From Synechococcus sp. UW69 (GTDB taxonomy: Bacteria > Cyanobacteriota > Cyanobacteriia > PCC-6307 > Cyanobiaceae), in contig NZ_UCNW01000011.1 in the NCBI RefSeq assembly GCF_900474185.1, positions 124,001 through 188,000 of the forward strand: a stretch of DNA of 64,000 bases. The letters run 5' to 3'. The notes under the pieces are model-generated. The model made no database searches. It was not told the DNA's origin and worked only from the letters and a program-made list of their open reading frames with translations. Shown piece after piece: positions 19,317 through 28,868 of the stretch. Numbering within the stretch: the first letter of the stretch is position 1; each line of letters starts with the position of its first letter. Both the position numbers and the translations under genes were made by a program.

Positions 19317-20453
19317 TTGGAACAGCAGAGCGACCTTTTGGCCGAACAGCACGCGGAAACCGGCAACGAGCATCTTGGCGTTCTGATCTGCGGCCACGGG
19401 AGTCGCAACCGACTGGCCGTTGAAGAGTTCGCCCAGATGGTGGAAGCCCTACGGCCTCGGCTCGCCCCGATGCCGGTGGAACACGGCTACCTGGAATTTG
19501 CCCGCCCCATCCTTCGGGATGGTCTTGAAGCGCTCCGCGAGAAAGGCGTCACCAAGGTGCTGGCCATTCCCGCCATGCTTTTCGCCGCGGGGCATGCCAA
19601 GAACGACATCCCCTCCGTTCTCAACACCTACACCGCTGAAACTGGTCTGCCGATCGATTACGGCCGTGAGCTGGGCGTGGATCGCCTGATGGTGTCGGCT
19701 GCCGGAGCAAGGGTTCAGGAATGTCTCGACGCCGCCACGAGCACCGTCCCGCTGACAGAAACCCTCCTGGTGGTGGTGGGTCGAGGTTCATCCGATCCAG
19801 ACGCCAACTCCAACGTGGCCAAGGTGACGCGCCTACTGGTGGAAGGGTTTGGCTTCGGCTGGGGAGAAACGGTGTATTCCGGCGTGACCTTCCCGCTGGT
19901 GGAACCAGGGCTACGCCATGCGGTGAAGCTGGGTTTCAAACGTGTTGTGGTGGTGCCCTACTTCCTCTTTTCAGGGGTTTTGGTAAGCCGAATCCGCCAA
20001 CACACCGCTCTGGTGGAAGCGGACCACCCTGAGGTGGAGTTTCTCTCGGCGGGGTACCTGGGCGACCACACACTGGTGGTGGACACCTTCAAAGAGCGGG
20101 TCGAGGAAGTGTTGCGTGGCGACACTGCCATGAACTGCTCGCTCTGCAAGTACAGAGCCCAGGTGCTGGGCTTCGAACAGGACGTGGGGCGTGCGCAGGA
20201 AAGCCACCACCATCACGTGGAAGGACTTGCGGAAAGCTGCACGCTCTGCGAATTGGAGTGCACAGGGGCTTGCCAACCCGACGGCCTACCGATTGCCCAT
20301 GACCACAGCCATGAGGCAGATCACAACCATGGGGCAGACCACAGCCATGGGGCAGACCACAGCCATGACCACCATCACCCCCCTTATCCCCATGCCGATC
20401 ACCCCTTGGGGCCCACCACGCTGAAGCGCACCAGCGACGCTCCTAAAGATTGA
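19317..20453 (+). CDS. cbiX: Sirohydrochlorin chelatase, long CbiX type with Fe-S-like motif and His-rich tail
   Basis: 378 residues from a TTG at 19317. Two repeated CbiX/CbiK chelatase halves are visible: GVLICGHGSRNRLAVEEFAQ (active His) and LLVVVGRGSSDPDANSNVAK, with VVVVPYFLFSGVLVSRI. The C-terminus has MNCSLC, which matches the MXCXXC cluster motif of the long Bacillus megaterium CbiX, then ESCTLCELECTGAC. A tail from about residue 325 holds repeated DHSHxAD units. The enzyme inserts cobalt (for B12) or iron (for sirohaem) into sirohydrochlorin; the tail probably binds metal. Confidence 0.88.
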   Translation: MEQQSDLLAEQHAETGNEHLGVLICGHGSRNRLAVEEFAQMVEALRPRLAPMPVEHGYLEFARPILRDGLEALREKGVTKVLAIPAMLFAAGHAKNDIPSVLNTYTAETGLPIDYGRELGVDRLMVSAAGARVQECLDAATSTVPLTETLLVVVGRGSSDPDANSNVAKVTRLLVEGFGFGWGETVYSGVTFPLVEPGLRHAVKLGFKRVVVVPYFLFSGVLVSRIRQHTALVEADHPEVEFLSAGYLGDHTLVVDTFKERVEEVLRGDTAMNCSLCKYRAQVLGFEQDVGRAQESHHHHVEGLAESCTLCELECTGACQPDGLPIAHDHSHEADHNHGADHSHGADHSHDHHHPPYPHADHPLGPTTLKRTSDAPKD

Positions 20454-20837
20454 ATCCATAACCCTTAAGCAAAACCGTTCCTCGGTCACCAATGACACGG
20501 TTCTTGAAAGCGACAGGAGCGACGGAGCAAAGATCAGATTTGCTTATCGAACATCCTTTACAGGGGTTCGCCCGCTTTCTCCACAGGAAACACAGCTCTT
20601 TTCCACAGGCTGAAGGTGGCTTGCCTGACGTGACGGTCAACCTGTGAATTTCCACGGGAAGGGCGCCATCGGGTTGACAGTCCGCTCTAACTCCCTAGGC
20701 CAAGCCATCTTCGTCGCCCTTCATGCGTCCAACCCAAGTCTCTGACTGCTGTCTCATCTCGTCTCATTCGTAATTCAGCAAATGGAGACGGCTTTGACGC
20801 AAATGGCGGTTGTGTGGCTTTCTTAGTGGCGTTGGAC
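20454..20837. other. Intergenic region with DnaA-box-like repeats
   Basis: About 380 bp without an accepted gene. A 70-codon minus-strand ORF (20443-20655) overlaps the cbiX end and looks accidental. The segment holds three TCCAC-containing DnaA-box-like elements (listed separately) and, near 20673, TTGACA, a candidate -35 element for the DUF2811 gene. No terminator hairpin with a clear T-run is visible after cbiX. Confidence 0.35.
20577..20656 (+). promoter_or_regulatory. Cluster of three DnaA-box-like 9-mers
   Basis: TTCTCCACA at 20577-20585, TTTTCCACA at 20599-20607 and ATTTCCACG at 20648-20656, all in the same orientation. The middle one equals the box TTTTCCACA reported for cyanobacterial origins; the others differ at one to three positions. 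Spacing is 13 and 40 bp. The cluster could be part of an origin or a DnaA-regulated site, or chance. No obvious A+T-rich unwinding element lies beside it. Confidence 0.35.
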
Positions 20838-21122
20838 ATGGGCGAGCTAGACAAAATGGATCGAAATCATCTCGAGCGATGCCATGAGATGGGGACAACG
20901 GAACGCGGAACCTCTGCAAAAGCCAGCTACGTGAGCCTGGAGACTGAAATTCCCGAGGTGCTCTATCGAGGCATGAAGGATTTCATCGGTGAGAACCCCA
21001 CCTGGGATCAATACCGCGTCATGAGTTCCGCCCTTGCCCACTTTCTGTTTCAGAACGGCAGTGACGACCGCGCCGTGACCGAGCGCTATCTCGACGATTT
21101 GTTTATCCGCCCCGACCACTAA
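20838..21122 (+). CDS. DUF2811 family protein
   Basis: 94 residues from ATG 20838; GTG 20814 and ATG 20856 are possible alternatives. The conserved core runs from YVSLETEIPEVLYRGMKDFI through TWDQYRVMSSALAHFLFQNG to AVTERYLDDLFIRPDH, the pattern of DUF2811, a small family known mainly from cyanobacteria and of unknown function. The variable N-terminus is polar. The last 20 bp overlap the 3' end of the convergent GMC oxidoreductase gene. Confidence 0.75.
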   Translation: MGELDKMDRNHLERCHEMGTTERGTSAKASYVSLETEIPEVLYRGMKDFIGENPTWDQYRVMSSALAHFLFQNGSDDRAVTERYLDDLFIRPDH

Positions 21123-22746
21123 GGGCCAACAGACACGCCCGACGGCTGAGGGCCATCATGGTGAGCGTTGGGCTCTGCCAGGCCGAGGAGGGCCAACAGG
21201 CACCGTCAACCACCAGCACATTGGGGACGCGCCAGAGCCGGTTGAAGGAATCGAGGACGCTGCTTGTCTCGTTCGAGCCCATCGCAGCCCCTCCAACCTC
21301 ATGGATGTAATAACCCGGTGGTGCTGCGCCGTCAGACAGAGCAACCGCCCCATCCAAGAAAGGCTCAACGAAGGGGAGATGGAAAAGGTCCTTAATCGGC
21401 TGGGCCTCACCTCCGGCAGCGTCGATACAGGCCTTGATGGAAGCGCGCATGTGCGTCACCATCGCCAGCTCATTGCGACTCCAACGACAGGAAATCAAGG
21501 GAACACGCACGCCCCAGCGATCCCTGCGCTCACTCAGCGTCACTTTGTTCTCAACTCTCGGGAGGACTTCACCGTGGCCAATGAGGAACCCGGTGATGCA
21601 GGACGGGCGACGCCTCAACCATCGAGGTGGGTCAAACCGCCCAATACCTCCCCAGAGTCCATAGCCTCCCTGAAATTCAGCAGATGAAAGGTGCCGCCCA
21701 AAGGGCACAAAGAAACTTCCGGCCCCCGTGAGAGGTGGCTGCGCTGCATGGACTTGCTCGGGGAAAGCAAAAAACTGCGACGTAGAGACGTGATCCATCA
21801 AGCGTGTACCGAGACGTCCTGAAGGGTCGTCAAAACCGTTGCTCTGCTCTCCACGACGGGAACGCAGCAGGATGGATACGGTCTGAATCGTCGAAGCAGC
21901 CAAGACCACGAGATCCGCCTTCAACTCCTTTCTGTTGCCATTGGCTTGATCAACGGCAACCACACCAGTGGCTTTATCGCCGCCTGCATCCACCAGTAGA
22001 CGCTCCACCAGATGCTCAGACAGCAGCTGTGTGCGTCCTGTAGCCATGGCACGAGGAAGGCTGCTGCCGCGACTGCTTGAGCGAGGCCATGCGGGATCCC
22101 GCCCCTGCGGCGCCGGACCAAAGCCCCTTGAGGGAATCACGGGGTAACCCAACCGATGCCGCACAACCTCGGCAAAGCGCTGCTCTGCCGGCGTCGCCGC
22201 CAGAGCCGGTTGCGTGTCTCCATCCGGCAGATAATCCAAACCATCGCGCCCACCATGAACGCCGAGCCAGCGCTCCAGTTCGGCGTAATGCGGCATCAGG
22301 TCACGGCTACGCAGGGGCCAACCAACCTGTTCGCCGTCAACGTTGACACCGGCCAGATCCTCATCGGAAAGACGCAGGGTGATGCCACCCCAGGTCAGGC
22401 TGCGACCGCCAACCTGCAAACCTCGCGTCCAGAGAAAAGGCTGGTCCGTCGGGTGGTCGTAAGGGTGGATTCTCTCGTCGGCGTACAGCCGAGGGTTTGC
22501 TTTCCAGTAGCCAGGATGCTGGGACTGCCGGCGATGACTGCCGCTGGTCAGTCCCACGATCCGCCGCAACAGATTGCCCGGCTCAGACCCGAAGGCTTCC
22601 GTGCTGGTGAGGTCAGGGCCAGCCTCCACCACAAGCACCCGCGCGCCGCCCTCAGCCAGCGTCATGGCTGCCACACCTCCACTCGCTCCCGAGCCAACGA
22701 CGATGGCGTCCCAGGGGCCATCGCAGTTCATAGAGCGACTGCTCAT
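21103..22746 (-). CDS. GMC-family FAD-dependent oxidoreductase
   Basis: 547 residues from ATG 22746. DAIVVGSGASGGVAAMTLAE and LVVEAGPDL are the N-terminal dinucleotide-binding fold. QVGGRSLTWGGITLRLSDED is the typical GMC segment, and GACWPSSAWQSPTLTMMALS with HEVGGAAMGSNETSSVLDSF forms the C-terminal catalytic part. Members oxidise alcohols, sugars or long-chain substrates; the substrate here is unknown. The ATG 22794 alternative is rejected because its extension is polar, non-conserved and runs over the tRNA terminator. Confidence 0.85.
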   Translation of the reverse strand: MSSRSMNCDGPWDAIVVGSGASGGVAAMTLAEGGARVLVVEAGPDLTSTEAFGSEPGNLLRRIVGLTSGSHRRQSQHPGYWKANPRLYADERIHPYDHPTDQPFLWTRGLQVGGRSLTWGGITLRLSDEDLAGVNVDGEQVGWPLRSRDLMPHYAELERWLGVHGGRDGLDYLPDGDTQPALAATPAEQRFAEVVRHRLGYPVIPSRGFGPAPQGRDPAWPRSSSRGSSLPRAMATGRTQLLSEHLVERLLVDAGGDKATGVVAVDQANGNRKELKADLVVLAASTIQTVSILLRSRRGEQSNGFDDPSGRLGTRLMDHVSTSQFFAFPEQVHAAQPPLTGAGSFFVPFGRHLSSAEFQGGYGLWGGIGRFDPPRWLRRRPSCITGFLIGHGEVLPRVENKVTLSERRDRWGVRVPLISCRWSRNELAMVTHMRASIKACIDAAGGEAQPIKDLFHLPFVEPFLDGAVALSDGAAPPGYYIHEVGGAAMGSNETSSVLDSFNRLWRVPNVLVVDGACWPSSAWQSPTLTMMALSRRACLLALSGRGG

Positions 22747-22761
22747 GGAACGACCACAGAC

Positions 22762-22792
22762 AAAAAAAGATCCCCCCTGAGGGAGATCTTTC
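22762..22792 (-). terminator. Rho-independent terminator of the tRNA-fMet transcript
   Basis: On the minus strand an AAAGATC...GATCTTT stem, extended by C/G pairs around a short loop, runs into seven T residues. It lies 13 bp beyond the 3' end of the tRNA. Confidence 0.75.
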
Positions 22793-22805
22793 ATTCAATC
22801 AGAGT

Positions 22806-22882
<77 letters not shown>

Positions 22883-22928
22883 GCGACCTGAAAATCATAC
22901 ATGTCGGTGTCACGCATGACTGCAGAGG

Positions 22929-23897
22929 TCAGGTGTGCAAGGCGCCATTCACGGTGAGCTTGACGCTCGGGTTCACGACCAGCACCTGCTCGTCCAGCTC
23001 GTCGAGCCCCATGGGCGTGAGCCAATCCAGTTGACGCAACACATGCAATGCAACCGCCTGCTTGGCACGACGGGAGCCGTCTTCAACCTTGATGGCTACC
23101 CCAAGACCTTCACCAATGCGGCTCAGACATTGAATGCCCTCAGCTCCACCTTTACTCAAGACCTGACCATGGCTGCGGCGCATCAGCTCGGTGTCGAAAC
23201 GCCCCTCGCCTGCCACCAGGTCGGGATGACTCAGCATGGCCCGACTGATCTGTTCAAGTTCAGCATGCTGTGAGGCCCCGAGATGGGCATACAGAAGCGC
23301 CATCTGGGCCAACTGCAGCACCAAGGTCGGAGCGCCGCAATCATCCCGTTCTGCAACCAATTCGTCGGCAGGCAGGCCTATCAGTTCAGCAACCCGACGG
23401 TTCACTTCAACCTGCAGCGGATGGTCGTTCTGCAGATACGACTCGAGCGGCCATCCCATCTTCCGACTGGTGGCCAGAAAAGCAGCGTGTTTGCCGGAAC
23501 AATTGTGCTGAAGCGGACTGTCAGCACCATCCGGAACCGGACATTGAAGTGAAGCGCTGTCCAACTCCGCTTTCCACAGCAACCGGAAGGCTTCCCGCGC
23601 ATGGGCATTGGTGCCCGCATGGGACGCGCAACTGATGGCGATGCCCCGGTCATCGACATCCATCTGGCCGGCGGTGCCACTGCTGAGAAAGGGCAGAGCC
23701 TGAAACGGCTTGAGCGCCGAGCGCATGAAACTTTCCAAGCCAGGATTCCCAGCCGACATCAGCACCCGACCACGTCCATCGCAGACCACCGCATGGACAC
23801 GATGCACCGACTCCGTGATGGATCCCCGCCGAAGACAAACCTCAAGGGGCGCTGACCCGGACCGGGCTGCAGGGCTGAAGCCCGAGGGCAAAGTCAT
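22929..23897 (-). CDS. L-asparaginase II family (rhizobial-type, PF06089-like) protein
   Basis: 322 residues. Conserved features are RRGSITESVHRVHAVVCDGR, SALKPFQALPFLSSG, SCASHAGTNAHAREAFRLL and LQHNCSGKHAAFLATSRKMG. This is the AnsII class found in Rhizobium and cyanobacteria, unrelated in sequence to E. coli AnsA/AnsB. It would hydrolyse asparagine to aspartate and ammonia in the cytoplasm. The gene lies 46 bp upstream of the tRNA and reads the same way; its 3' end is 18 bp past the next genes' promoter side (CGLD27 at 23915). Confidence 0.85.
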   Translation of the reverse strand: MTLPSGFSPAARSGSAPLEVCLRRGSITESVHRVHAVVCDGRGRVLMSAGNPGLESFMRSALKPFQALPFLSSGTAGQMDVDDRGIAISCASHAGTNAHAREAFRLLWKAELDSASLQCPVPDGADSPLQHNCSGKHAAFLATSRKMGWPLESYLQNDHPLQVEVNRRVAELIGLPADELVAERDDCGAPTLVLQLAQMALLYAHLGASQHAELEQISRAMLSHPDLVAGEGRFDTELMRRSHGQVLSKGGAEGIQCLSRIGEGLGVAIKVEDGSRRAKQAVALHVLRQLDWLTPMGLDELDEQVLVVNPSVKLTVNGALHT

Positions 23898-23914
23898 CGG
23901 TCACCCCGAGTGGT

Positions 23915-24409
23915 TCAAAGAGCCTGACAGAGACTGGCACCAGCAAGCATCAAACCGGCCGAGGTGGCCATTGCACGGCCTAAACGCCCAAGGATTGGTC
24001 GAACCTCATGCCGAGCTACAAGCAAATCTCGTTCTCGCCATGACAAGGGTTTTTCCCAGGTCTGCCCGTCGTACCAGCCGGATTCCTCGTAGTCGACGGA
24101 TTCACGCAGCAGACGCTGCATGACGTAGGTCCATCCCAGCCATTGGCGCACAAGGAGCAGCAAAGGCAGAACGAGAGCCGCAACTGCGGCTGCAGCCACG
24201 AGCCTGGGCGGATCCTGCTTGAGAGTCCAACTGCCACTGGCGATCAAACTGCACACCGGCAGCATCAACAGCCAGCTGCCGGCAAGGTGTTGCATCAAAC
24301 GAGGATCCTGGCCTGCCGGCCAAGAAAAAAACCACGACTCACAGAGCTGCTGAAACTCCTCAAGAGGCCGCTGCTCCGGAGGAACGGGGCAGGACACCGC
24401 TTCTGGCAT
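23915..24409 (-). CDS. CGLD27-family membrane protein (Ycf36-like, DUF1230)
   Basis: 164 residues. CPVPPEQRPLEEFQQLCESW and FFSWPAGQDPRLMQHLAGSW open the domain; two membrane helices follow (about 45-60 and 70-90), then RQWLGWTYVMQRLLRESVDY and EESGWYDGQTWEKPLSWRER, the most conserved part of the family. CGLD27 proteins occur in cyanobacteria and chloroplasts; in plants they are linked with iron homeostasis and photosynthesis. The biochemical function is unknown. It is followed closely by asparaginase and preceded by rsfS, all on the same strand. Confidence 0.8.
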   Translation of the reverse strand: MPEAVSCPVPPEQRPLEEFQQLCESWFFSWPAGQDPRLMQHLAGSWLLMLPVCSLIASGSWTLKQDPPRLVAAAAVAALVLPLLLLVRQWLGWTYVMQRLLRESVDYEESGWYDGQTWEKPLSWRERDLLVARHEVRPILGRLGRAMATSAGLMLAGASLCQAL

Positions 24410-24420
24410 AGGGAAAGCGG

Positions 24421-24783
24421 CTAGTGAGCTGACGGTAAGAAGGTTCTACTTTCACCGTGACTCCAGAAAGCCTCAAGGTCGTAGTAACCGCGCTCATCGG
24501 GCATCAGCACATGAACGATGACATCGCCGTAATCCAGAAGAGCCCAGCGCCCTTCATTGAGACCTTCCTTACGCAAGGGCAAGAGATCTGCCTCAGCCTC
24601 CAGCCTGTCTTCAACAGACCGTGCAATGGCACGAACCTGGACGTCGGATTGACCACCGGCGATCACCATCCAATCGGCCAGGCTGGAGACCTCATCAACG
24701 CGAATCAGACGGATGTCGGTGGCCTTGCGGTCATCGCAAGCGTCGGCGACCAGCTCGGCAAGCTTTTGACTATCCATAGACAT
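24421..24783 (-). CDS. rsfS: Ribosome silencing factor RsfS (Iojap/DUF143)
   Basis: 120 residues. Family motifs are KATDIRLIRVDEVSSLADWM, VIAGGQSDVQVRAIARSVED and RWALLDYGDVIVHVLMPDER followed by YYDLEAFW. RsfS binds ribosomal protein L14 and blocks joining of the 30S and 50S subunits during starvation. The start overlaps the upstream DUF3318 gene by 14 bp, so the two are translationally coupled, an arrangement common in cyanobacteria. Confidence 0.92.
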   Translation of the reverse strand: MSMDSQKLAELVADACDDRKATDIRLIRVDEVSSLADWMVIAGGQSDVQVRAIARSVEDRLEAEADLLPLRKEGLNEGRWALLDYGDVIVHVLMPDERGYYDLEAFWSHGESRTFLPSAH

Positions 24784-25405
24784 TTTCGCTAGTGACTGAG
24801 CTGCGCGAGCCCTCTTGCTGAGCCATTTCGGCCCTGGCCTTGCTGGCGCTTTTCCGCAGGGCTTCCAGACGGTCCTCGTAGTAGCTGCGACGACTCTTCT
24901 TGCGGGTCTTTTCGACCAACTCTTTCAGTGCTCCCCCCAGACTCCGATAGGCGTTCGGAACGCTGTAACCAAACCGGCAGGCCAGATCAATCGCACGCTC
25001 ATCGGCACTGATGGCGTCCTGAAGACGCTTTTCCGAATTGTTCTTCAGGTAGAGCCTGTATCCCGCGAAGCCAGAAAGGCCAAGGGCCATGAGCAGCAGC
25101 AGGCCGTCCTGAACCCACAATTCACCGATGGCACCGCCGAGGCCGATGGCCAGGGCGGCCATCTCCCACCCATCCCTGGGAATGGTGTCGTTCTGAATGC
25201 GACCAACCTCGTGCCAGAACAGCAAATTGCGGTGGTCCAACGCGAGGGAATCCCATTCGTCGAGATCCACCTGGATCTCCACTTCATCCCGACCGATCTC
25301 TTCAAGGGTGATTAAGGGAGGATCAACTGCAGCAGCTGATTCCACAAACACCCAGCTCTGCATTTCCGGTGGCAGCACCCCCTTCAGGCGCTGGAGCTCA
25401 CTCAT
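24770..25405 (-). CDS. DUF3318 family membrane protein
   Basis: 211 residues. The N-terminal part has HRNLLFWHEVGRIQNDTIPR followed by two membrane helices (about 83-115, including LLLLMALGLSGFAGYRLYL). The C-terminal region is helical and basic: AYRSLGGALKELVEKTRKKS and YYEDRLEALRKSASKARAEM. This matches DUF3318, known from cyanobacteria. It resembles small predicted metalloprotease-like membrane proteins (HEVGRI), but zinc binding is not shown. Coupled to rsfS. Confidence 0.75.
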   Translation of the reverse strand: MSELQRLKGVLPPEMQSWVFVESAAAVDPPLITLEEIGRDEVEIQVDLDEWDSLALDHRNLLFWHEVGRIQNDTIPRDGWEMAALAIGLGGAIGELWVQDGLLLLMALGLSGFAGYRLYLKNNSEKRLQDAISADERAIDLACRFGYSVPNAYRSLGGALKELVEKTRKKSRRSYYEDRLEALRKSASKARAEMAQQEGSRSSVTSENVYG

Positions 25406-25509
25406 CGCAAATCTGGTGCTGATATTCCATCACCGTAGCGAGGCCAAGCTCGGGGCTCAGGGCTTGGCCGCGTGAGAGGCTTGAACTGTTTGGCCTAGGA
25501 CGATTTCCC

Positions 25510-28500
25510 ATGCCCAGGCGGTCTGACCTGAGTCGCATTCTCCTGGTGGGGTCAGGTCCGATTGTGATCGGCCAGGCCTGCGAGTTCGACTACTCCGGAA
25601 CCCAGGCCTGCAAAGCCCTCAGAGCCGAGGGATATGAGGTCATTCTGATCAATTCCAATCCGGCGTCGATCATGACCGACCCGGAGATGGCGGATCGCAC
25701 CTACATCGAACCGCTCACGCCGGACATCGTCACCCGGGTGATCGAACAGGAGCGACCGGATGCTCTTCTCCCCACCATGGGCGGTCAGACCGCTCTGAAC
25801 CTGGCAGTCACCCTGGCTGAAAACGGCACCTTGGAGCGCTTCGGCGTCGAATTGATCGGTGCCGACCTCAAGGCGATCCAAAAGGCGGAGGACCGTCTGC
25901 TGTTCAAGCAGGCCATGGAGCGCATCGGTGTGAAGGTCTGCCCATCAGGGATTGCCTCATCTCAGGAGGAAGCCGAAGCCGTTGGGGCCGCAATCGGCAG
26001 TTTCCCCCGGATCATCCGGCCTGCCTTCACCCTCGGCGGAAGTGGGGGGGGAATTGCCTACAACCCCGAGGAATACGCAGCGATCTGCAAGAGCGGGCTT
26101 GAGGCGAGTCCGGTCTCCCAAATCTTGATCGAGCAATCGCTACTGGGCTGGAAGGAATTCGAGCTCGAGGTGATGCGTGATCTGGCGGACAACGTGGTGA
26201 TCGTCTGCAGCATCGAAAACCTGGACCCGATGGGGGTGCATACAGGGGATTCGATCACGGTGGCCCCAGCCCAAACCCTCACGGATCGGGAATACCAACG
26301 GCTGCGCGACCAATCGATCGCCATCATTCGCGAGATTGGTGTTGCCACAGGCGGCAGCAACATCCAGTTCGCCATCAACCCGGACAACGGCGACGTTGTG
26401 GTGATCGAGATGAATCCAAGGGTGAGTCGATCCTCTGCTTTGGCGAGTAAGGCCACCGGCTTCCCGATCGCGAAGATCGCCGCACGTCTCGCCGTTGGCT
26501 ACACCCTCGACGAAATCCTCAACGACATCACCGGCAAGACGCCAGCCTGCTTTGAGCCGACGATCGATTACGTCGTCACCAAAATCCCGCGCTTCGCCTT
26601 CGAAAAATTCCGGGGCAGTCCGGCGGTGCTCACCACGTCGATGAAGTCGGTGGGCGAAGCCATGGCCATCGGCCGCTGTTTCGAAGAGTCGTTCCAGAAA
26701 GCCATGCGTTCCTTGGAGACAGGGCTCTCGGGCTGGGGAGGCGACCGGGAGGAACCGAACCACAGCGACGGTGAGCTCGATCGTCGGCTGAGGACCCCCT
26801 CACCAGAGCGCATCCTCAGCGTGCGAACGGCGATGGTGCGCGGACGCAGCGATGAAGAGATTCATCGAATCAGCAAGATTGACCCGTGGTTCCTGGCAAA
26901 ACTGCGGCGGATCATCGAGGCGGAAACAAGGCTCATCAAGGGCAAAAGCCTCGAGCAGCTCAATGCCGAGAGCCTGTTTGAAGCCAAGCAGCTGGGCTTT
27001 TCAGACCGACAGATCGCCTGGCAGACCAAAAGCGATGAATTGTTGGTGCGTCAGAGACGTCATCAGCTCGATGTTCGCGCCATCTTCAAAACCGTCGACA
27101 CCTGCGCTGCGGAGTTCGCCTCATCCACCCCGTACCACTACTCGACCTATGAACGTCCGCTACAGACCCTGCAGGCGGATGGGTCCCTAAAGACCCTTCC
27201 AGCCTCTTCTGAAGTGACGCGTCGCCAGGACAGTCGCAAGATGATGATCCTGGGCGGAGGCCCCAACAGGATCGGGCAGGGCATCGAATTCGACTACTGC
27301 TGCTGTCATGCCTCCTTTGCCGGGCAGGAGCAAGGGATCACCACAGTGATGGTGAACAGCAATCCCGAAACGGTGTCCACCGACTACGACACCAGTGACA
27401 GCCTTTACTTCGAACCACTCACGTTGGAGGACGTTCTCAATGTGATCGAAGCGGAACGTCCCGATGGAGTGGTGGTGCAGTTCGGTGGACAAACCCCCCT
27501 GAAACTTGCCATTCCCCTGCTGCGCTGGCTCGAGAGTGAGGAGGGACGCGCGACAGGCACCAGCATCTGGGGCACCTCCCCTGAATCGATCGACCGCGCC
27601 GAAGACCGCGAGCAGTTCGAGGCCATCCTCCGCGATCTGAACATCCGGCAACCCCGCAATGGCCTGGCGCGCAGTGAGGAGGAAGCGCGGGCCGTGGCCA
27701 CCAGAGTGGGCTATCCAGTCGTCGTTCGGCCGTCCTACGTCTTAGGTGGACGAGCCATGGAGGTGGTCTTCGACGAAGAAGAACTCAACCGCTACATGCG
27801 CGAGGCCGTTCAGGTGGAGCCCGACCATCCGGTTCTGATTGACCAATATCTGGAAAATGCCGTTGAAGTAGACGTTGACGCCCTCTGCGATCACAACGGC
27901 GCTGTCATCGTTGGGGGTCTGATGGAGCACATCGAACCGGCTGGGATCCATTCCGGTGACTCAGCCTGCTGTTTGCCCTCGGTCTCCCTTGGTGAAGCGG
28001 CGCTGAACACCATTCGCGACTGGAGTCGCTCCTTGGCACAAACCCTGGAGGTTCGTGGACTGATCAACCTCCAGTTCGCCGTTCAGCGCAACACCGATGG
28101 TTCGGAAGTCGTCTACATCATTGAAGCCAACCCCCGCGCCTCCAGGACGGTCCCCTTCGTCGCCAAAGCCACAGGACAACCTCTGGCACGATTAGCGACC
28201 CGTCTGATGGCGGGCGAAACCCTCAGCGACATTGGCTTGACCCGCGAACCGAAGCCGCCGCTGCAGTCGATCAAGGAGGCCGTCCTTCCCTTCCGGCGAT
28301 TCCCTGGAGCTGACACGGTGCTGGGGCCAGAAATGCGCTCCACTGGGGAGGTGATGGGATGCGCCGACAGCTTCGGAATGGCCTACGCCAAAGCCGAACT
28401 CGGCGCAGGTGAAGCGCTGCCCACCCAAGGAACAGTGTTCCTCTCCACCCACGACCGCGACAAGCAAGCATTGGTGCCCATCGCCGCTCGGCTGATCGAA

Positions 28501-28833
28501 CTCGGGTTTGATGTGACAGCAACCTCAGGAACCGCTCAAGCGCTCGCCAACGCAGGACTGAAAGTGCAATCCGTGCTCAAGGTGCACGAGGGTCGACCCA
28601 ATATCGAGGACCAGATCCGCTCCAATCAGGTCCAGCTGGTGATCAACACACCGATTGGCCGTCAGGCAGCCCATGACGACAAATATCTACGCCGGGCAGC
28701 GCTTGATTACGCCGTACCAACCGTGACAACCCTCGCAGGCGCACGGGCTGCGGTGGAAGCAATCTCCGCGCTCCAGCAACAGCCAAGGCTCAGCATCCAT
28801 GCACTGCAAGACGTCCACGCCATGCAGCGTTAA
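25510..28833 (+). CDS. carB: Carbamoyl-phosphate synthase large subunit
   Basis: 1107 residues, the usual size. Two homologous ATP-grasp synthetase halves are clear: [20 protein letters not shown] with [20 protein letters not shown], and [20 protein letters not shown] with the [20 protein letters not shown] segment. The C-terminal MGS-like allosteric domain (about 935-1070) includes [17 protein letters not shown]. With CarA (not in this window) it makes carbamoyl phosphate for arginine and pyrimidines. It starts at ATG 25510, divergent from the DUF3318/rsfS genes about 100 bp away. Confidence 0.97.
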   Translation: MPRRSDLSRILLVGSGPIVIGQACEFDYSGTQACKALRAEGYEVILINSNPASIMTDPEMADRTYIEPLTPDIVTRVIEQERPDALLPTMGGQTALNLAVTLAENGTLERFGVELIGADLKAIQKAEDRLLFKQAMERIGVKVCPSGIASSQEEAEAVGAAIGSFPRIIRPAFTLGGSGGGIAYNPEEYAAICKSGLEASPVSQILIEQSLLGWKEFELEVMRDLADNVVIVCSIENLDPMGVHTGDSITVAPAQTLTDREYQRLRDQSIAIIREIGVATGGSNIQFAINPDNGDVVVIEMNPRVSRSSALASKATGFPIAKIAARLAVGYTLDEILNDITGKTPACFEPTIDYVVTKIPRFAFEKFRGSPAVLTTSMKSVGEAMAIGRCFEESFQKAMRSLETGLSGWGGDREEPNHSDGELDRRLRTPSPERILSVRTAMVRGRSDEEIHRISKIDPWFLAKLRRIIEAETRLIKGKSLEQLNAESLFEAKQLGFSDRQIAWQTKSDELLVRQRRHQLDVRAIFKTVDTCAAEFASSTPYHYSTYERPLQTLQADGSLKTLPASSEVTRRQDSRKMMILGGGPNRIGQGIEFDYCCCHASFAGQEQGITTVMVNSNPETVSTDYDTSDSLYFEPLTLEDVLNVIEAERPDGVVVQFGGQTPLKLAIPLLRWLESEEGRATGTSIWGTSPESIDRAEDREQFEAILRDLNIRQPRNGLARSEEEARAVATRVGYPVVVRPSYVLGGRAMEVVFDEEELNRYMREAVQVEPDHPVLIDQYLENAVEVDVDALCDHNGAVIVGGLMEHIEPAGIHSGDSACCLPSVSLGEAALNTIRDWSRSLAQTLEVRGLINLQFAVQRNTDGSEVVYIIEANPRASRTVPFVAKATGQPLARLATRLMAGETLSDIGLTREPKPPLQSIKEAVLPFRRFPGADTVLGPEMRSTGEVMGCADSFGMAYAKAELGAGEALPTQGTVFLSTHDRDKQALVPIAARLIELGFDVTATSGTAQALANAGLKVQSVLKVHEGRPNIEDQIRSNQVQLVINTPIGRQAAHDDKYLRRAALDYAVPTVTTLAGARAAVEAISALQQQPRLSIHALQDVHAMQR

Positions 28834-28868
28834 ACCACCGGTAGGGTTGCAGAAGCCACTTCACTGCT

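Noticed and set aside
20321-20400. Direct repeats of about 15 bp (GCAGACCACAGCCATGGG) that might suggest a CRISPR-like array
   Set aside because: They are in-frame codon repeats for the DHSHGAD tail of CbiX; there are no spacers.
20443-20655. 70-codon minus-strand ORF with several Cys
   Set aside because: It overlaps the end of cbiX and the DnaA-box-like elements; the Cys spacing (GKELC, CKGC, SKSDLC) is not a known motif and there is no ribosome-binding site.
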